64,000 nt of DNA from Mycolicibacterium tusciae JS617 (GTDB taxonomy: Bacteria > Actinomycetota > Actinomycetes > Mycobacteriales > Mycobacteriaceae): assembly GCF_000243415.2 (NCBI RefSeq), contig NZ_KI912270.1, positions 5,599,837-5,663,836 of the forward strand, read 5' to 3'. A program made the translations under genes and the position numbers. Position 1 is the first letter of the stretch; every line of letters starts with the position of its first letter. Shown one piece after another: positions 12,041 through 24,476 of the stretch. The notes beneath the pieces are model-generated. The model was not told where the DNA came from. It saw nothing but the letters and a program-made list of their open reading frames with translations, and ran no database searches.

Positions 12041-15000
12041 GGCTTGATCCTGATGTGTCCAGGGGAGTACAGGCCGCTGCGCGTGGCGGTGCCGAACTGA
12101 AGCTGCGCAACCTCGGCTTCTACTATCGTGTCGAACTTACGCAGTGAGCCCCAGTCGCGGCCCCAGTCCCTCGACAGGTAGGTCGCCATCACATGGGCGC
12201 GCAGCAGGAGGTCGCTGATGCCCAGCAGGCCGCCGTTGAGGCCGTCCTGCCAGGTGTCGGTGTCCTTGCGTTTAGCGTTGTAGTCGGGCGTGATCCGGAA
12301 CTTGGGAATTTCGGTGACCCCGTTGGCGTGCAGCATCGGCTGCTGGCACGGGAACGCCAGCCCGACCGCCCAATCCATCAGAACGGGCTGATCGGATCCG
12401 ACGTACTCCTGCACCGACCGAAGCTCGGGAACCCGCGGCGGGGTGACCGCGATCCAGTCGCCCTCAGTGAGCGAAACATCCTCGGCCACTACGCGTACCG
12501 CGATCGCATCGGCGGGAATCTGGTCACGGGGGAACCGCAGGTTGCGCCACGACGGAGCCGGCCCCAGGTCGTAGGGCACCAGCCGACCGCCTGGTACGGG
12601 GGCGCCGTCCGGTCCGGGCAGCGCGTACTCCAGTTCGACGGTCTGCCCCTCGGTCCGGCCGTTGAACACGCTGTCGCCGGTGATGGTGCCCGCGGCTGTG
12701 ACAACCACGAGGGGGTGTGCGTCCTGCCGCGGTGGCAGTTCGTACCACGCCGATGTCAACCGGCTCTGTTGTTGGGGGCCTTGAACGTAGCTGCCGGCCA
12801 GCGGAACCCGTGCGGGGTCGAGACCGTAGGGCAGTGGGACGGTCGAGCCGTTGATGCCCGGCGTCTTGCGTTTCGTGGGCTGATCCCAGTCGTAGTCGGT
12901 GCCGGGCATCGGCAGGCTCATCCGGATCGTCTCGGCGACAATCTTTTCCGGCACCCCGCCGGGGGTGAATCCCGTCGGCCCGAGGCCGCCCAGCGGACCC
13001 AGCGGACCGTAATCACCGGGCAACGCCTTCAGGAAGCCGTCGTTGGGATCGGGCTCTACCAGAACGTCGTCGGCAAGACCGCATCCGCCGGTGAAGGCGC
13101 GCAGGTTGGCCCAGGCGTTGGAGTACGTCGGGTATTGGCGCACCACGCCGGTGAGCATCGATCCCACGAACACCAGCACCATGAATCCCGCCGCGACGGG
13201 AATCGGTGCGGCGGTGATGGCTCGCGTGACGCGATCTTCACCCCAACGGCGGTCCGCAAAGTGCAGGAAGGTCGCCCAGATCGCCGCGAGGGCGAACAGC
13301 GCGAAGAAGATCGTGCTGACGGTGATCGGGCCGATCTTCGGCATCGCGTTGTTGAACGGGACGCCGTAGCTCGACACGTACCACCACCCATTGGTGGTCG
13401 CGAAACACAATGCGAGCACGAACAATACGGCCGCCACCACCGCCATCCGGTTACGCGAGGCGCGCAGCACCATTCGGGACACCAGCACCGTCGCCAGCGC
13501 CGCCATGGCGGCGCCCACCGCGGCGAACAGGCCGAAGTGGTGCACCCACTTGGTGGGGGCGAACTGTAGGAAGAAGATCGTGCCGAAGATCGTGCCGATC
13601 AGTCGCCACGCGGGCCCGCGCGCGACGCCGGGAACACGCTTGCGCCGCAACAGGATGAACAACGATGCGAACAGTGCCAGTGCAGTCATCAGGAACCCGA
13701 AGCGCCGCGACAACGAGCCGTCGACCGTCGGCAAGATCAGGTAGTAGTAGCGCAGGTTCTCCGTCCACCATTCCTGAGCGGGCCCGACGGAGGTGCGGAT
13801 TCTGGTGGCCTCCAGCACGGTTGCGATCGACTGGTCGGCGAAGACGACCGTCAGGATCACGGTTCCCGCGGCCAGCATCGGCAACACCAACGGCCACGTG
13901 CCGACGAGGCGGTGCCTGCGCACCAGGATCCGCAGGAGCGGTCTGCCGCCGGCCAACAACGCGGCGACGGCGATCAGCCCGGTCGGCTGGATGCCAAGGG
14001 TGAACGCGGCGGTCAGCGTGGCCAGCGCCGCGGGTGTCATCCGTCCCGAGGCGATGGCGCGCTCGATCAGCACGTAGGTGATGAGGGCGCCGGTGGCGAT
14101 CTGCCCCTCGGGCCGCAGGCCGTTGTTGAACGGCATCCAGGCGCCAAGCAGAACCAGGCCCGCGGCCCACACCGCCGCGCGGCTCGACGCCACCGCAGGA
14201 CCCAATCTCGGTAGCACCTCGCGAGATAGCAACAGCCAGCACACGATTCCGCACACCAGATCGGGCAGGCGGATCCAGATACTCGAATCGCTGACGCTGG
14301 TCATCAGCGCGAGCAGGTTGTAGTACCAGCCGAACGGATCCTCGGGACTGCCGAACCATCGGAAGTAGTTCGACATGTAGCCGGCGTGACCCGCGATGCG
14401 CGCCATCTGCAGTTGGTAACCGTCGTCGGACGAGTTCGCGCCGATGATGTGCCACAGCATGAAGCCGCCCACTACCACCACATCGGTGGCGGAAAAAGTC
14501 CGCCACCGCGACGGGATGACGCGCGTCATCCGTCTGCCGTCGACCTGGTCCAATCGCCAGAGCGCGACCAGAGCGATGATCGTGGCGATGATCGCCAGCA
14601 CCATCGCCGAGAGCTTCAAAACTGTTGGATGCGTGGTGAACCGAGTGTCGACGACCGCCGACACCGACAATCCCGGAGGTGCCGGACCGGTCAGATCGGT
14701 GAACACACCGACAATCTGAGGCCGCAGGTTGGGATCGGCGAAGCCGGTGTACTGCTCAGTGCCGTCGGCTTTACGCAGCCCGACGAAGGTCGCGAATGTG
14801 CCCGCCTCCGAGGAGGTGATCTCGATGCGCTGGCAGTCTGGGGATGCGACCCGCGCCCGCGGCACACTGGCCACCACGACGTTGCGATCGGTGATGTCGA
14901 CCCGCTGCGCAGAGACCGTGACGAACAGCGACTGCAGCGCGGCCTGTTTACCGTTCTTGGGTGCGGTGCCGAGCACCATTCCGCCCGACGGTGGCATCGA

Positions 15001-15213
15001 ACGGATGACCTCGCAGGGAACCGTCGCCGTCATGGATACCGGTGTGAGTGAGATCAGTGGCGCGGTCACGTTGTTCAGCTGCCCGGCTTGTGGCCATTCT
15101 AGCGTCGCCGTGGTCTGCACCACCGGCAGCAGCGGGGTCGCGACCGAGAGCACGAAGCCGATGAGCCCGGCGATCATCGCCACCCAGCGGGCAGTCCTGA
15201 CGTCATTTCTCAT
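12037..15213 (-). CDS. embB: Arabinosyltransferase EmbB
   Basis: EmbB adds arabinofuranose from decaprenyl-phosphoryl-arabinose to arabinogalactan, working with EmbA, and is the main target of ethambutol. The 1058-residue protein has an N-terminal membrane anchor, a first periplasmic jelly-roll part, the conserved donor-site motif SSDDGY, many transmembrane helices and a C-terminal carbohydrate-binding region ending [16 protein letters not shown] 15213 overlaps the embA stop (ATGA), so it is preferred to an in-frame GTG at 15246. In the ethambutol-resistance region the sequence reads GYQLQMAR where M. tuberculosis has GYILGMAR: the Met306 equivalent (Met270) is kept, while the Ile303 and Gly305 positions are Gln. 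The 3' end overlaps the downstream hydrolase start. Confidence 0.96.
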   Translation of the reverse strand: MRNDVRTARWVAMIAGLIGFVLSVATPLLPVVQTTATLEWPQAGQLNNVTAPLISLTPVSMTATVPCEVIRSMPPSGGMVLGTAPKNGKQAALQSLFVTVSAQRVDITDRNVVVASVPRARVASPDCQRIEITSSEAGTFATFVGLRKADGTEQYTGFADPNLRPQIVGVFTDLTGPAPPGLSVSAVVDTRFTTHPTVLKLSAMVLAIIATIIALVALWRLDQVDGRRMTRVIPSRWRTFSATDVVVVGGFMLWHIIGANSSDDGYQLQMARIAGHAGYMSNYFRWFGSPEDPFGWYYNLLALMTSVSDSSIWIRLPDLVCGIVCWLLLSREVLPRLGPAVASSRAAVWAAGLVLLGAWMPFNNGLRPEGQIATGALITYVLIERAIASGRMTPAALATLTAAFTLGIQPTGLIAVAALLAGGRPLLRILVRRHRLVGTWPLVLPMLAAGTVILTVVFADQSIATVLEATRIRTSVGPAQEWWTENLRYYYLILPTVDGSLSRRFGFLMTALALFASLFILLRRKRVPGVARGPAWRLIGTIFGTIFFLQFAPTKWVHHFGLFAAVGAAMAALATVLVSRMVLRASRNRMAVVAAVLFVLALCFATTNGWWYVSSYGVPFNNAMPKIGPITVSTIFFALFALAAIWATFLHFADRRWGEDRVTRAITAAPIPVAAGFMVLVFVGSMLTGVVRQYPTYSNAWANLRAFTGGCGLADDVLVEPDPNDGFLKALPGDYGPLGPLGGLGPTGFTPGGVPEKIVAETIRMSLPMPGTDYDWDQPTKRKTPGINGSTVPLPYGLDPARVPLAGSYVQGPQQQSRLTSAWYELPPRQDAHPLVVVTAAGTITGDSVFNGRTEGQTVELEYALPGPDGAPVPGGRLVPYDLGPAPSWRNLRFPRDQIPADAIAVRVVAEDVSLTEGDWIAVTPPRVPELRSVQEYVGSDQPVLMDWAVGLAFPCQQPMLHANGVTEIPKFRITPDYNAKRKDTDTWQDGLNGGLLGISDLLLRAHVMATYLSRDWGRDWGSLRKFDTIVEAEVAQLQFGTATRSGLYSPGHIRIKP

Positions 15214-18200
15214 GGCAAGGCCCTGATCGGTCCGTTGCGACTCCACCCGAAGACGCGCTTTGTGCCCTGTTCGACGTCGGCGTCCGGGGCCTGCGATGAC
15301 GGCACCACCCGGTCGTAGCGCTCGATCGAACCCCAGTCGCGATACCAGTCGTCACGCAGGTAGCTCGGGACGGCCGTCGTGCGGAGCAGTGCCTGAATGA
15401 ACAGGAACGGTCCACCGTCCTGCGCGGACTGCCACATGTTCGATGACGACACGATCTGCTTGAAGTTGGGCTGGATGCGGTATTCCGGCAACTCGGCGAC
15501 GCCGAGCCGTTCGGAGAACGGCCGCTGGCACGGGAAGTTCGCCGCCGTCGCGATGTCCAACATCACCGGAGTCTCCGACCCGAGCAGTTGTTGTGCTGTT
15601 TCGAGCACGGGAACCCGCGGCGGGGTGAATGCGAACCACTGGTCGTCGGACAGGTTCGGGTCGTCGGCGACGATGCGCGCGACGTTGGCCTCCGGCGGCG
15701 CCCACGACAGCGGGAAACGCAAATTGCGCCAAGCCTTCTGGGGGAAGATATCGATGGGCTGCACCTCGCCCAGCGCCTGGTAGCTGCCGTCGGGCCGATG
15801 CACACCCCACTGCAGTTTCAGCGACTGCCCGTAATTGAAGGAGCCGTCCTCCTCGAAATACCAGATGGCGCCCGCGGCGGCGACCGTGACGAGCGGGCGA
15901 TCGGGAGTCCGCGGCGGCAGTTCGTACCACGCCGAAGTGACCTTGGCCGCAACGGTGTTCTCGTCGTAGCTGCCCATCACCGGCGTTCGCTTGGGGTCGA
16001 GGCCGAACGGCAGGAATGCGTTGGATCCGTTGACACCGACGGGGCCGTAGCCGCCACCGGTGCCCGCCGCGTAGCCGATTCCGACGTTCGGTTCGTTGGG
16101 GGAGCCGTCGGAGTTCACCAGGCCGGGGTTGGCGGTGACGGGTTCGGCGGGCTCCAACGTGTCACTGACGCCGGTGGGGGTGAACCCGACCGGATCCTCG
16201 CCGCCGAGCGGGCCGTACTCGCCCACGCGCTGGCCCGGAACCGCCTGCAGCATCCCGGCATTGGTGTCCGGTTCGACAAGGACGTCGTCGGCCATCGAGC
16301 AGCTGGTGGAGGACAAACCCGACATGAGCGCGGCGACGTTGGCCTTGGCGGTGGTGTACACGGGGTAGCGCTGGGCGGCCCCCTTGGCCAGTGAGCCGAC
16401 CTCGAGCACCACCATGATGACGGCGACCACCAGCAGTGGCGTCGACGCCAGTGCCCGGTTGCGGCCGGTGTTGGCGACCTCGACGTGGCCCGTGTAATCC
16501 ATGCGGAAGTGCAGCCATCCGGCCAGCAGGCCTGACAGGATCGCCAGCACCAGGAAGATGGTCAGAACCGGGATCCCGGCGATCACCGGCTGTTTGTCGA
16601 ACCACGGCACCCCGTAGTTGCCGACGTAGAACCAGCCGTTGATACCCGATGTCGCCCAGGCCAATACGAAAAGCAGCCCGGTCACATATAGCGCGACGTT
16701 GCGTCGGCTGTGCAGCCCCACCCGCGCGAACGAGAACGCGGTGACCGCGCCGAGCGCACCGACCAGGGCGGCGAACGCACCGAACTGTATGCCCCACTTC
16801 GTCGGGGTGAACGTCAGCAGCAGAAGCCCGATGGCCGTCGTACCGATCAGCCGCCATACCGGGCCGCGGGCCATGCCGGGGACCACGCTGCGGCGCAACA
16901 GGACGGTCAGCATGCCGAATAGGCACAGCAGAAGCACCAGCACCGCGAAGCGACGCGTCAGTGACGAGTCGACGCTGTCCTCGACGGTGAGGAAGTAGTA
17001 GCGCAGGAATTCCTGGTACCACGCGATGGTCGGGCCGACGACGTATTTGATGCGGGCCGACTCGGCGACGGTGGCCAGGGTCTGGTCGCGGAACACGACC
17101 ACGAAGATCAGCGCCGCGGCGGAAAGCAGGGTGGCCAGCGGGGCCACCAGACCGTCGACCGCCCGACGGCTACGGATGATCCGGACGACGGCGCGGGCAC
17201 CGACAAGCAGGGGCGCCACCGCGATCAGGCCCTGCGGCGCCAGCGTCACCGAGAACACGGCCACCACGATGGCGACCGCGTAGGGCAGCAGGCGCCTGGT
17301 GCCGATCGCGTACTCGACCAGCGCCCACGCGGCGATGACACCGAACGCGATCAGCGGCTCGGGGCGCAGCCCGTTGTTGAACGGCAGCCACGCCGCCAGG
17401 AACACCGCTGCGGCTGTCCAGACGGTGACGCGGTTTGCCGCGAGCCGCCTGCCGAGGCGGGGCAGCACCCAGCGGCTCAGGATCAGCCAGGCGCCGATAC
17501 CGGCGAGGGTCGCCGGAATGCGCATCCACACACTGGCGGTGCTGATCGCCGCGAGCTGCGCGAGCACGGACTGATACCAGTCGAAGGGCGCCTCAGTGGC
17601 GCCGAAGAAGCGGTAGTAGTTCGCGGTGTAGCCGGCGTCGGCGGAGACTCGCGCGATGGTCAGGTTGTAGCCGTCGTCCGAGGACAGCGCACCGATGAGG
17701 TGCCAGAGCAGCAGTGTCCCGACCACGCCGATGTCGGCCAGCCACGTGGCCCACCCCACCCGCCAGAATCGTCGCCAGGCATGGGCGACGCGCCTCGAAG
17801 AACGCCGGTCGAGCACGCCCATGGCCACCATCGAGGCGATCACGCACACGACGCCGAGCACCATCGCGGCCAGCTTGAGGGGGGTCGGTGAGGTGATGAA
17901 CCGGGTGTCGATGTCGATGCGCCCCGACAGGCCCGTTTGCGCCGCCACCTTCAGATCGGTGAAGACCCCCGCGACCTGTGGCTTCTTTTCGGCCGACAGG
18001 GTGCCCGCCGCACCGGGGATGCCGATGAAGTCGGCACCGACCTCGCCCGGGTTGGCCCAGAGGTGCAGCGTGCTGCACGCACCGGACTCGACGGCGGGCC
18101 GGGGCGCGACGGCGGCGACGGAGTCTCGGACCGCGACCACCACGACGTCGTCGGTGGCGCGGACGAACATGCCGTTACGGCTGGCGTCGATACCCCTCGT

Positions 18201-18482
18201 CGGCACGGTGGACACCACCAGACCGCCCGCATCGGGCAGGGTGGCGATGGCCTGACAGGGGATGGAGATGTCGAGGGCCAGCGGTGCGCCGGACACCAGC
18301 GGCGCGGTGATATCGGTGATCAGCCCGTCGGGACCGGACGCCTGTGGCCACAGGATGGTGGCGGTGGTCTGCTTGACCGGCAGCAGCGGAACCAGGCCGC
18401 ACAGCAGCATCCCCGCGATGCCTGCGACGACGGCGATCAGGCGCGCGAACCGGTGGGTCCGCTCCTCCTCATCGCGTGGCAC
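15210..18482 (-). CDS. embA: Arabinosyltransferase EmbA
   Basis: EmbA partners EmbB in forming the terminal hexa-arabinoside of arabinogalactan. The 1090-residue product starts [15 protein letters not shown], shows the membrane anchor and [16 protein letters not shown] segment of the family, the motif SSDDGYNL, the [11 protein letters not shown] loop, and the C-terminal sugar-binding part ending NGPIRALP. The GTG start is supported by similarity to the usual EmbA N-terminus as I recall it. Its TGA is shared with the embB ATG, so the two are translationally coupled, as expected for partners. The 64-nt spacer to embC has no obvious hairpin. No defects are seen. Confidence 0.96.
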   Translation of the reverse strand: MPRDEEERTHRFARLIAVVAGIAGMLLCGLVPLLPVKQTTATILWPQASGPDGLITDITAPLVSGAPLALDISIPCQAIATLPDAGGLVVSTVPTRGIDASRNGMFVRATDDVVVVAVRDSVAAVAPRPAVESGACSTLHLWANPGEVGADFIGIPGAAGTLSAEKKPQVAGVFTDLKVAAQTGLSGRIDIDTRFITSPTPLKLAAMVLGVVCVIASMVAMGVLDRRSSRRVAHAWRRFWRVGWATWLADIGVVGTLLLWHLIGALSSDDGYNLTIARVSADAGYTANYYRFFGATEAPFDWYQSVLAQLAAISTASVWMRIPATLAGIGAWLILSRWVLPRLGRRLAANRVTVWTAAAVFLAAWLPFNNGLRPEPLIAFGVIAAWALVEYAIGTRRLLPYAVAIVVAVFSVTLAPQGLIAVAPLLVGARAVVRIIRSRRAVDGLVAPLATLLSAAALIFVVVFRDQTLATVAESARIKYVVGPTIAWYQEFLRYYFLTVEDSVDSSLTRRFAVLVLLLCLFGMLTVLLRRSVVPGMARGPVWRLIGTTAIGLLLLTFTPTKWGIQFGAFAALVGALGAVTAFSFARVGLHSRRNVALYVTGLLFVLAWATSGINGWFYVGNYGVPWFDKQPVIAGIPVLTIFLVLAILSGLLAGWLHFRMDYTGHVEVANTGRNRALASTPLLVVAVIMVVLEVGSLAKGAAQRYPVYTTAKANVAALMSGLSSTSCSMADDVLVEPDTNAGMLQAVPGQRVGEYGPLGGEDPVGFTPTGVSDTLEPAEPVTANPGLVNSDGSPNEPNVGIGYAAGTGGGYGPVGVNGSNAFLPFGLDPKRTPVMGSYDENTVAAKVTSAWYELPPRTPDRPLVTVAAAGAIWYFEEDGSFNYGQSLKLQWGVHRPDGSYQALGEVQPIDIFPQKAWRNLRFPLSWAPPEANVARIVADDPNLSDDQWFAFTPPRVPVLETAQQLLGSETPVMLDIATAANFPCQRPFSERLGVAELPEYRIQPNFKQIVSSSNMWQSAQDGGPFLFIQALLRTTAVPSYLRDDWYRDWGSIERYDRVVPSSQAPDADVEQGTKRVFGWSRNGPIRALP

Positions 18483-18546
18483 GAGGGTCGATGGTAGGCG
18501 ACGTAGGTGTGCGAGCCGACCATGCGGGGCCGTGCGCAGCGTTACT

Positions 18547-21500
18547 TCAGGACAGCCGCAGCGGCGCCGGGCTCCACAGCCCGCCGCGCGTGGCGGTTCC
18601 CAGTTCCAGCCGCGCCGGCTGCGCGTTCGGATACCACGGCGTGAGCTGTTGCAGCGCGCCCCAATCGCGGAACCAGTCGTCCTTCAGATAGCTCGGCACC
18701 GTGGTGGCCCGCACGAGCAGTTCCGTGATGCCCAGCGGTCCACCGCCCAGGTAGTCCATCACCGGTGAGTTGGCCTCAGCGCCGAACCGGTCGGGCAGGA
18801 TGCGCCACTTGGGCACCTCGGCGACGCCGTACTGGTGGCCGAACGGACGCTGGCACGGGAACGCGAGCCCCACCAGCCAGTCCAGCAGCACCGGATCCTC
18901 GGTGCCCACGACATCCTGCAGCGTGCGCAGTTGCGGAATGCGCGGCGGGGTCAGCGCGATCCAGTGCTGTGGATTGAGGTCGTCGTCGGTCGCAACGAGC
19001 CGCACCTGGGTGGCCTCGGGGGGAATGGCGGCCATCGGAGCGCGCAGGTTGCGCCAGGCCGGCACCGCGCCGACGTCGGCGAAACCGACACCGCCGCCCG
19101 CCTCGTCATTGGCTGCCTGTTCGTCGTCGGCCCACTGCAGGGTGACTTCGCCGGGGTCGAAGCGGCCGGCGGCCGCGACCACCAGCAGCGGGCCTGCGTC
19201 GTCTCGGGGCGGCAGCCGGTACCACGCCGAGCGCAGCTCCGCCGGTTGCTGCTGGCTGCCGGCGCGCCAGCTGCCCAGCACCGGTGTGGTCGCCGGGTCG
19301 AGGCCGTACGGCAGCCGGGCCCGGGATCCGTTGACACCGGCCGCGGCGGTGGTGCCGCCCTCGGTGCCCGCCTCGCCCGCGGTCTCGTCGGCTTCCGGGG
19401 TGTCGGCGAAGTTGGTGGCGGTGCCTGGGCCGGAAAGCACCTCGTCGGCCGATACATCCGACGGAATTCCGTTGGGCCCGAAGCCCTCTGCGGTCACCGC
19501 GCCGAGTGCGTCGCCAACCGGGACGTCGACGGGCGTCAAGATGGCACTGTTCGGATCCTGTTCGACGAGCACGTCGGAGGCCATTCCGCAGGTCTTGCCC
19601 GCCACCGCCTCGAGGTTGGACCGGCCGACGCTCCATGCCGGATACTGGTCGACCATCGCCAGGGTCAGCGATCCGACCTCGAACACGACGATCACCCACG
19701 TCGCAATTGCCAACGGCGACTGGATAATGCGCTGCCATCGGGCCGGCGGACCCGGCGGTGACACATCGCGGCCGGAGAAGTGGAACCACGCCGCCAGTAG
19801 CAGTGCGAGGACTGAGAAGCCCAGCAATATGGTGGTGAAGCCGAACTGCCACTCGGGGAACTCGTTGGACCACGGCACTCCGAAGTTGGAGACGTACCAC
19901 CAACCGTTGACGGTCGCGAACGACAGCGCCATCACGAATAGCACGGCGGCGGCGAACACCGAGCGGTTGCGGCGCGAGCGCATCGCGACCGCCGTGACGG
20001 CGACCGCGGCCAGCGCGCCGAGGCTTCCGGCCAACCCGGCGAACACACCGAAGTGATGGGTCCACTTCGTCGGGGTGAACATCAGCGCCAGGAACGAGAT
20101 GACTGTGATGCCGATGATCCGACGGCTGGGGCCGAGCGCGGTTCCCGGAATCCGGTACTTGCGCAGGGACATCGCCACCGACACCGCAAGTGTCAACAGA
20201 AGTGTGAGTACCGCGAACCGGCGGGCGACCGAGCCGTCGGGGCTGGTGGTGAACAGCCGTTCGTAGCGGATGTGCTCGTCGAACCAGCTCAGGCTCGGGC
20301 CGACGGCGGACTTGAACGTGTTGGCCTGCAGTTCGCCGATCAACGTCTGATCGCGGAAGATCAGGAAGATCGTCACCGTGCCGGCAGCCAGGATAGGGGC
20401 CAGCAGCGCCAGGTAACCGAATCGCGAAGTATGCGCCGCGACAATGGTTTTCAGGGGCCCCACCGCGACCAGAAGCGCGCCGATCGCGGCGATGCCGGTG
20501 GGTCCGGAGAACAACGTCAGCGCACCGATGATGATGGCGATCGCCACCGGTAGCAACCTGCTGGTGGCCACCCCGCGTTCCACCGAACACCAGGTCAGCA
20601 GGATCCCGAGCGCGATGATGGGTTCGGGACGCAGGCCGTTGTTCAGCGGCAGCCAGAACGCCAGGAACAGTCCCGCCGCCGTCCACGCCGCGGCCTGACT
20701 GGTCTTGACGGCATGGCCCAGCCGCGGCAGCACCTCGCGACTGATCACCCACCAGCATGCGAGCGCCATCGCCAGCGTGGGCAGCCGCATCCAGACGCTG
20801 TTGGTGCTGATGTGCGCCCACAGGGCCAGCAGGTCGTAGTACCAGCCGAACGGGGCTTCGGGAGTGCCGAACCATCGGTAGTAGTTCGCCATGTATCCGG
20901 CGTGTTCGGACACTCGCGCCATGGTCAGGATGTAGCCGTCGTCGGCAGTGTTGGCGCCGACGAAGTGCCACCACACCAGCACGAAGGTGACCACACCGTC
21001 CAGCGGTTTGACCGACCACCATCGCGGCGGCAGGAAGCGTTTGACCGATCTGCCGTCGGCGGTGTCCAAAACGTGCAGGGCGCCGAGAGCGATGATCGTC
21101 ATCGCCACGCCGATGATCATCGCCAGCAGTTTCAGGAGCGTGGGCGAACTGCTGTAGCGCGTGTCCAGCGTCGCCGAGAACTCGAGGCCGGGCGGCGCAG
21201 GACCGGAGAGGTCGGTGAAGACGCCGACGATCTGCGGGCGGAAGTCATAGCCACCGCGCTCACCGCGTAGGGGTGCGCCGGGATCATCGGAATCTGGTGC
21301 CTTCACCAGTCCGACGAATTCGCCCGTCACCTTGTCGGCCTGTGCGGTGAAGGTCAGCTCTTGGCATGCCGGGCTGAGGACCTGGTTCAGCGGTGCGCTG
21401 ACCACGGGGGTGTTGCGGACGATGACGAGCAGCTCGTTGTTCACCCGTTCGATGAGCAGGCCGCGGTCGATCGCCTTGGGTGCCTGCTTGGGCACCGTCG

Positions 21501-21774
21501 ACAACAGCACGGTGCGGCCGCGGTTCTGGGGGCCGGCCAGGCCGGCCACCGCGCTGCATGGCACCGAGATCTCCAGGTCGGTGGCCACATAGCCGATCAG
21601 CGGTGCGTCGACGCTCTGGAGTACGCCGTTCTGGGGCCAGTTCAGCTGCGCGGTGGTCTGCGTCACCGGTAGCAGGGGGGTGGCGAGCGCCAGCGCCGCC
21701 CCGACCAGACCCGCGACGATGGCGATGATTCGCGCGGTCCGGTGGTTAGCCCCGGTCGCCCCGTCTCCGGTCAC
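18547..21774 (-). CDS. embC: Arabinosyltransferase EmbC
   Basis: EmbC extends the arabinan of lipoarabinomannan; by family knowledge its C-terminal carbohydrate-binding module sets chain length. The 1075-residue protein begins [18 protein letters not shown], followed by the anchor helix and [16 protein letters not shown]. It carries the donor motif TADDGYIL (EmbA and EmbB have SSDDGY), the [11 protein letters not shown] loop and the C-terminal segment [11 protein letters not shown]. The GTG start at 21774 lies 11 nt after the aftA stop, so aftA and embC are surely one transcript. Order embC-embA-embB is the standard mycobacterial one. Confidence 0.95.
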   Translation of the reverse strand: MTGDGATGANHRTARIIAIVAGLVGAALALATPLLPVTQTTAQLNWPQNGVLQSVDAPLIGYVATDLEISVPCSAVAGLAGPQNRGRTVLLSTVPKQAPKAIDRGLLIERVNNELLVIVRNTPVVSAPLNQVLSPACQELTFTAQADKVTGEFVGLVKAPDSDDPGAPLRGERGGYDFRPQIVGVFTDLSGPAPPGLEFSATLDTRYSSSPTLLKLLAMIIGVAMTIIALGALHVLDTADGRSVKRFLPPRWWSVKPLDGVVTFVLVWWHFVGANTADDGYILTMARVSEHAGYMANYYRWFGTPEAPFGWYYDLLALWAHISTNSVWMRLPTLAMALACWWVISREVLPRLGHAVKTSQAAAWTAAGLFLAFWLPLNNGLRPEPIIALGILLTWCSVERGVATSRLLPVAIAIIIGALTLFSGPTGIAAIGALLVAVGPLKTIVAAHTSRFGYLALLAPILAAGTVTIFLIFRDQTLIGELQANTFKSAVGPSLSWFDEHIRYERLFTTSPDGSVARRFAVLTLLLTLAVSVAMSLRKYRIPGTALGPSRRIIGITVISFLALMFTPTKWTHHFGVFAGLAGSLGALAAVAVTAVAMRSRRNRSVFAAAVLFVMALSFATVNGWWYVSNFGVPWSNEFPEWQFGFTTILLGFSVLALLLAAWFHFSGRDVSPPGPPARWQRIIQSPLAIATWVIVVFEVGSLTLAMVDQYPAWSVGRSNLEAVAGKTCGMASDVLVEQDPNSAILTPVDVPVGDALGAVTAEGFGPNGIPSDVSADEVLSGPGTATNFADTPEADETAGEAGTEGGTTAAAGVNGSRARLPYGLDPATTPVLGSWRAGSQQQPAELRSAWYRLPPRDDAGPLLVVAAAGRFDPGEVTLQWADDEQAANDEAGGGVGFADVGAVPAWRNLRAPMAAIPPEATQVRLVATDDDLNPQHWIALTPPRIPQLRTLQDVVGTEDPVLLDWLVGLAFPCQRPFGHQYGVAEVPKWRILPDRFGAEANSPVMDYLGGGPLGITELLVRATTVPSYLKDDWFRDWGALQQLTPWYPNAQPARLELGTATRGGLWSPAPLRLS

Positions 21775-21785
21775 GGGGGTTGATC

Positions 21786-23687
21786 CTAATTGGGCAGGCG
21801 AATGGCCAGCACGAACGGTCCGATGTCGGACACGTCGAAGCGCGGATCGTCGAACAGCGCCTCGTCGAGCGAGACGTGGTAACGCCGCACATTGGGCTGG
21901 TTGGGGTAGACGTCGGAGGCCAGCCGCAACGTGTAGGTGTCAGCCGCACCGGACGGGCCGCCGCGGCGCATCAGGAACACGTCCGGTGCCTTCCACGGCA
22001 GCGAATCGAGGCTTTCGATGAACTCATCGGCGTCGGTCAGCATCGCCCAGCCTTCGATCGTGTCGGCACGCTTCTCGAATTGGGCGAGCGGGTTGGCGTA
22101 GTGCGAGGTCAGCCCCTGGAATCCGTAGTAGGGGTAGTACGAAAGGAAGCTGTAGTCCGCGGTGAGTACGACGGTCTCGTTGCGTGGCCTGCCCGTCACC
22201 TCGCCGATCCTTTCGTCGATCTCGCGGTAGTAGCGCTCGGCGCCTGGCGGACGGCGGTCGGCCCGCTGGCCGTCGCCGTCGGTGTCGGTGTAGGCGACGA
22301 CGATGTCGGACCGCAATACGTCAGGGATGTCCTGGGCGAACGTCAGCGCCCCGATCGTGCCCAGCGTCGCGGCGGCGGCGACCACGCGCTTGGCGGTTTC
22401 CGGCTGGGCCCGCAGCGCGATCGCCAGCGTGACTTCGATGAAGCCGAAGGCGCCTGCCGCCGCCAGTAACACCGTCAGCGGCGGCTGCAGCCGGAACGAC
22501 AACAGCGTGGTGCCCAGGAGTGTGGTGAGCATCGATAGCAGCGACCACGCGTAGACGGCGAGCACGCCGACGGCCAACGCGCCTGCGCGGGTCGACGATC
22601 GGGCGCGCCACACCAGCCACAGCGTGCCGAGCATGCACAGCGCGCCGAGAAGCGTGAAGCGCAGCATCGGGAACTCCAGCGACGCCCCTGCCGCCGGTAG
22701 GTAGTGCTGGGCGGAGCCGGACCCGGCGGGCCTGTCCTTGAGCGCGGCCAGCAGCCACGGACCGAGGCCGATCAGCCACATGGCCGCCGAGATCACCGCG
22801 ATGACAAGCAGTCTGCGCAACGGCTCGATACGGCGCCGTGCAACAGCAAGCACGAACGCCATGATCGCCAGCGTTAACGCGGCATAGCCGAGCAGCAGCG
22901 AGTAGAACAGCGCCGCGACGCCGAGGAACACCCCCGTCGCGATGACGGCCGCCCAACCCCCTTGACGGTCAGCCCCGCGCAACCCCGACCAGGCCAGCAC
23001 GAACACGGGTGGCAGCAGCACGGTGATGACGGCGGCATACGGCTCGGCCGGTGAGTATGCCAGCGTGGCCGCGGCGGTCGCCGTCGTCACAACCAACGCG
23101 TACTCGAAGCGGATCATCGCGGCCCACAACACGAATGCCAGCGCGATGGCGACCGTGATCGAGATGATGGCCCATGGTTTGAACATCTCCCACGCGGGCG
23201 TCCCGCTCAGCGCCGCCATCCGGCCACCGATCCAGAACCAGCCGGGCGGGTAGAAGGGCGGCAGCCCTTGGTAGGTCATATCGTGCAACGCTGGGCTGTC
23301 GGCGAGGCGGGTGAGGTACTCGGTGCGGAACTGCTGGTCGACGGAGATGCCGAACAGGTACAGCTTGGTCGCACCGAGTGGCATCGCCAGAGTGACCACC
23401 GAGAACGCGGACAGGAACAGTAGCGTTCCGAGCCGGGCCAGCACGCGGCGTCCGCGCCGCCAGACCAGGCCACACGCGAACAGTCCGGCGAGACAGACGA
23501 ATTGGCCGACGGTCGTCAGCGCGTGAAGCTGGTTCGACGAGTTGTACGCCGGCCATTCCACCCGCGCTATGGCGACAAGCGACACCGCGGTCACGGTCAC
23601 CGCGATGATGACCGCCACGGCCATCTGGCCCAGCACGGCCAGCGCGCTGCGCATCATCGACTCCCGGGTCGCTTCGCTCCTGCCCAC
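21786..23687 (-). CDS. aftA: Arabinofuranosyltransferase AftA
   Basis: AftA transfers the first arabinofuranose residues from decaprenyl-phosphoryl-arabinose onto galactan, priming arabinan synthesis. The 633-residue polytopic membrane protein matches the family along its length: membrane region with [14 protein letters not shown] and the [16 protein letters not shown] loop, then a C-terminal extracytoplasmic part with [10 protein letters not shown] and [14 protein letters not shown]. The start is uncertain. The GTG at 23687 is 6 nt after the dprE2 stop, but ATG codons at 23657 and 23654 follow GGGAG and would trim ten or eleven residues. The 5' end contains a short self-complementary sequence (GCGAAGCGACCC). 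The stop lies 11 nt before embC. Confidence 0.95.
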   Translation of the reverse strand: MGRSEATRESMMRSALAVLGQMAVAVIIAVTVTAVSLVAIARVEWPAYNSSNQLHALTTVGQFVCLAGLFACGLVWRRGRRVLARLGTLLFLSAFSVVTLAMPLGATKLYLFGISVDQQFRTEYLTRLADSPALHDMTYQGLPPFYPPGWFWIGGRMAALSGTPAWEMFKPWAIISITVAIALAFVLWAAMIRFEYALVVTTATAAATLAYSPAEPYAAVITVLLPPVFVLAWSGLRGADRQGGWAAVIATGVFLGVAALFYSLLLGYAALTLAIMAFVLAVARRRIEPLRRLLVIAVISAAMWLIGLGPWLLAALKDRPAGSGSAQHYLPAAGASLEFPMLRFTLLGALCMLGTLWLVWRARSSTRAGALAVGVLAVYAWSLLSMLTTLLGTTLLSFRLQPPLTVLLAAAGAFGFIEVTLAIALRAQPETAKRVVAAAATLGTIGALTFAQDIPDVLRSDIVVAYTDTDGDGQRADRRPPGAERYYREIDERIGEVTGRPRNETVVLTADYSFLSYYPYYGFQGLTSHYANPLAQFEKRADTIEGWAMLTDADEFIESLDSLPWKAPDVFLMRRGGPSGAADTYTLRLASDVYPNQPNVRRYHVSLDEALFDDPRFDVSDIGPFVLAIRLPN

Positions 23688-23693
23688 CGAACG

Positions 23694-24476
23694 CTAGATC
23701 GGCAGCTTGCGCATGATGGTGCGCGGGATGTGCCGTATCACCATCATCACGTACCGAAACGCTCCCGGCGCCCACACCAAGTCCTTGCCCTTGGCCGACG
23801 CCGCGACCGCCAGTTCGGCGACGTCTTCCTTGTCAACAGTGAAGGGTGCTTCCTTGGCGCCGGTGGCCTTCCAGTGTGCGATCGTCGTTCCGGTGCGCAC
23901 CTGTCCCGGCCTGATCACCAGGACCCGAACACCGAACTCGCGCAGTGCCTCTCCGAGTCCGAGGTAGAAGCCGTCAAGGCCGGCCTTGGTCGATCCGTAG
24001 ACGAAATTCGAGCGCCGCACCCGTTCGCCGGCTGCCGAGCTCATCGCGATGATCCGGCCAAAGCCCTGTGCCCGCATCTTCTCACCGATGAGCACTCCGA
24101 CGGAAACCGCAGCGGTGTAGTTGATCTCGGCGATCTGCACGGCCTTGCGCTGGTTCTGCCACAGTTCCTCGGCATCACCGAGCAGACCGAATGCCACGAT
24201 CGCCACGTCGACATCTCCGCCCGCCCAAGCCGCGTCGATAACCTTGGGGTGGCTTTCGGTGTCGACGCCGTCGAAGTCGATCCACTCGACGGATTTCGCT
24301 CCTGCGCCTTCCATCTGGGCGATGGCGTCGTCGCGCTTCGGGTGGCCGGGGATGTCGGCCAGCACGATGCGGGCGCGTGCGTTGCGCAGGTGGCGCTCAC
24401 AGATCGCCAGCCCGATCTCGGAGGTACCGCCGAGAAGCAGGATGGTCTGGGGATTACCGGTGGCATCGAGAACCAT
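23694..24476 (-). CDS. dprE2: Decaprenylphosphoryl-2-keto-erythro-pentose reductase DprE2
   Basis: DprE2 reduces the keto intermediate made by DprE1, with NADH, to give decaprenyl-phosphoryl-D-arabinofuranose, the only arabinose donor of mycobacteria. The 260-residue short-chain dehydrogenase has the nucleotide loop [11 protein letters not shown], the catalytic Ser region [12 protein letters not shown], and [10 protein letters not shown] holding the Tyr/Lys pair. The start directly abuts the dprE1 stop (24477), supporting co-translation of the two-step epimerase. Length and sequence are close to the M. tuberculosis enzyme as I recall it. No lesions are seen. Confidence 0.96.
   Translation of the reverse strand: MVLDATGNPQTILLLGGTSEIGLAICERHLRNARARIVLADIPGHPKRDDAIAQMEGAGAKSVEWIDFDGVDTESHPKVIDAAWAGGDVDVAIVAFGLLGDAEELWQNQRKAVQIAEINYTAAVSVGVLIGEKMRAQGFGRIIAMSSAAGERVRRSNFVYGSTKAGLDGFYLGLGEALREFGVRVLVIRPGQVRTGTTIAHWKATGAKEAPFTVDKEDVAELAVAASAKGKDLVWAPGAFRYVMMVIRHIPRTIMRKLPI

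Noticed and set aside
14078..15226. Plus-strand ORFs inside embB, including a 221-codon frame
   Set aside because: Antisense to the conserved N-terminal half of EmbB; no independent support.
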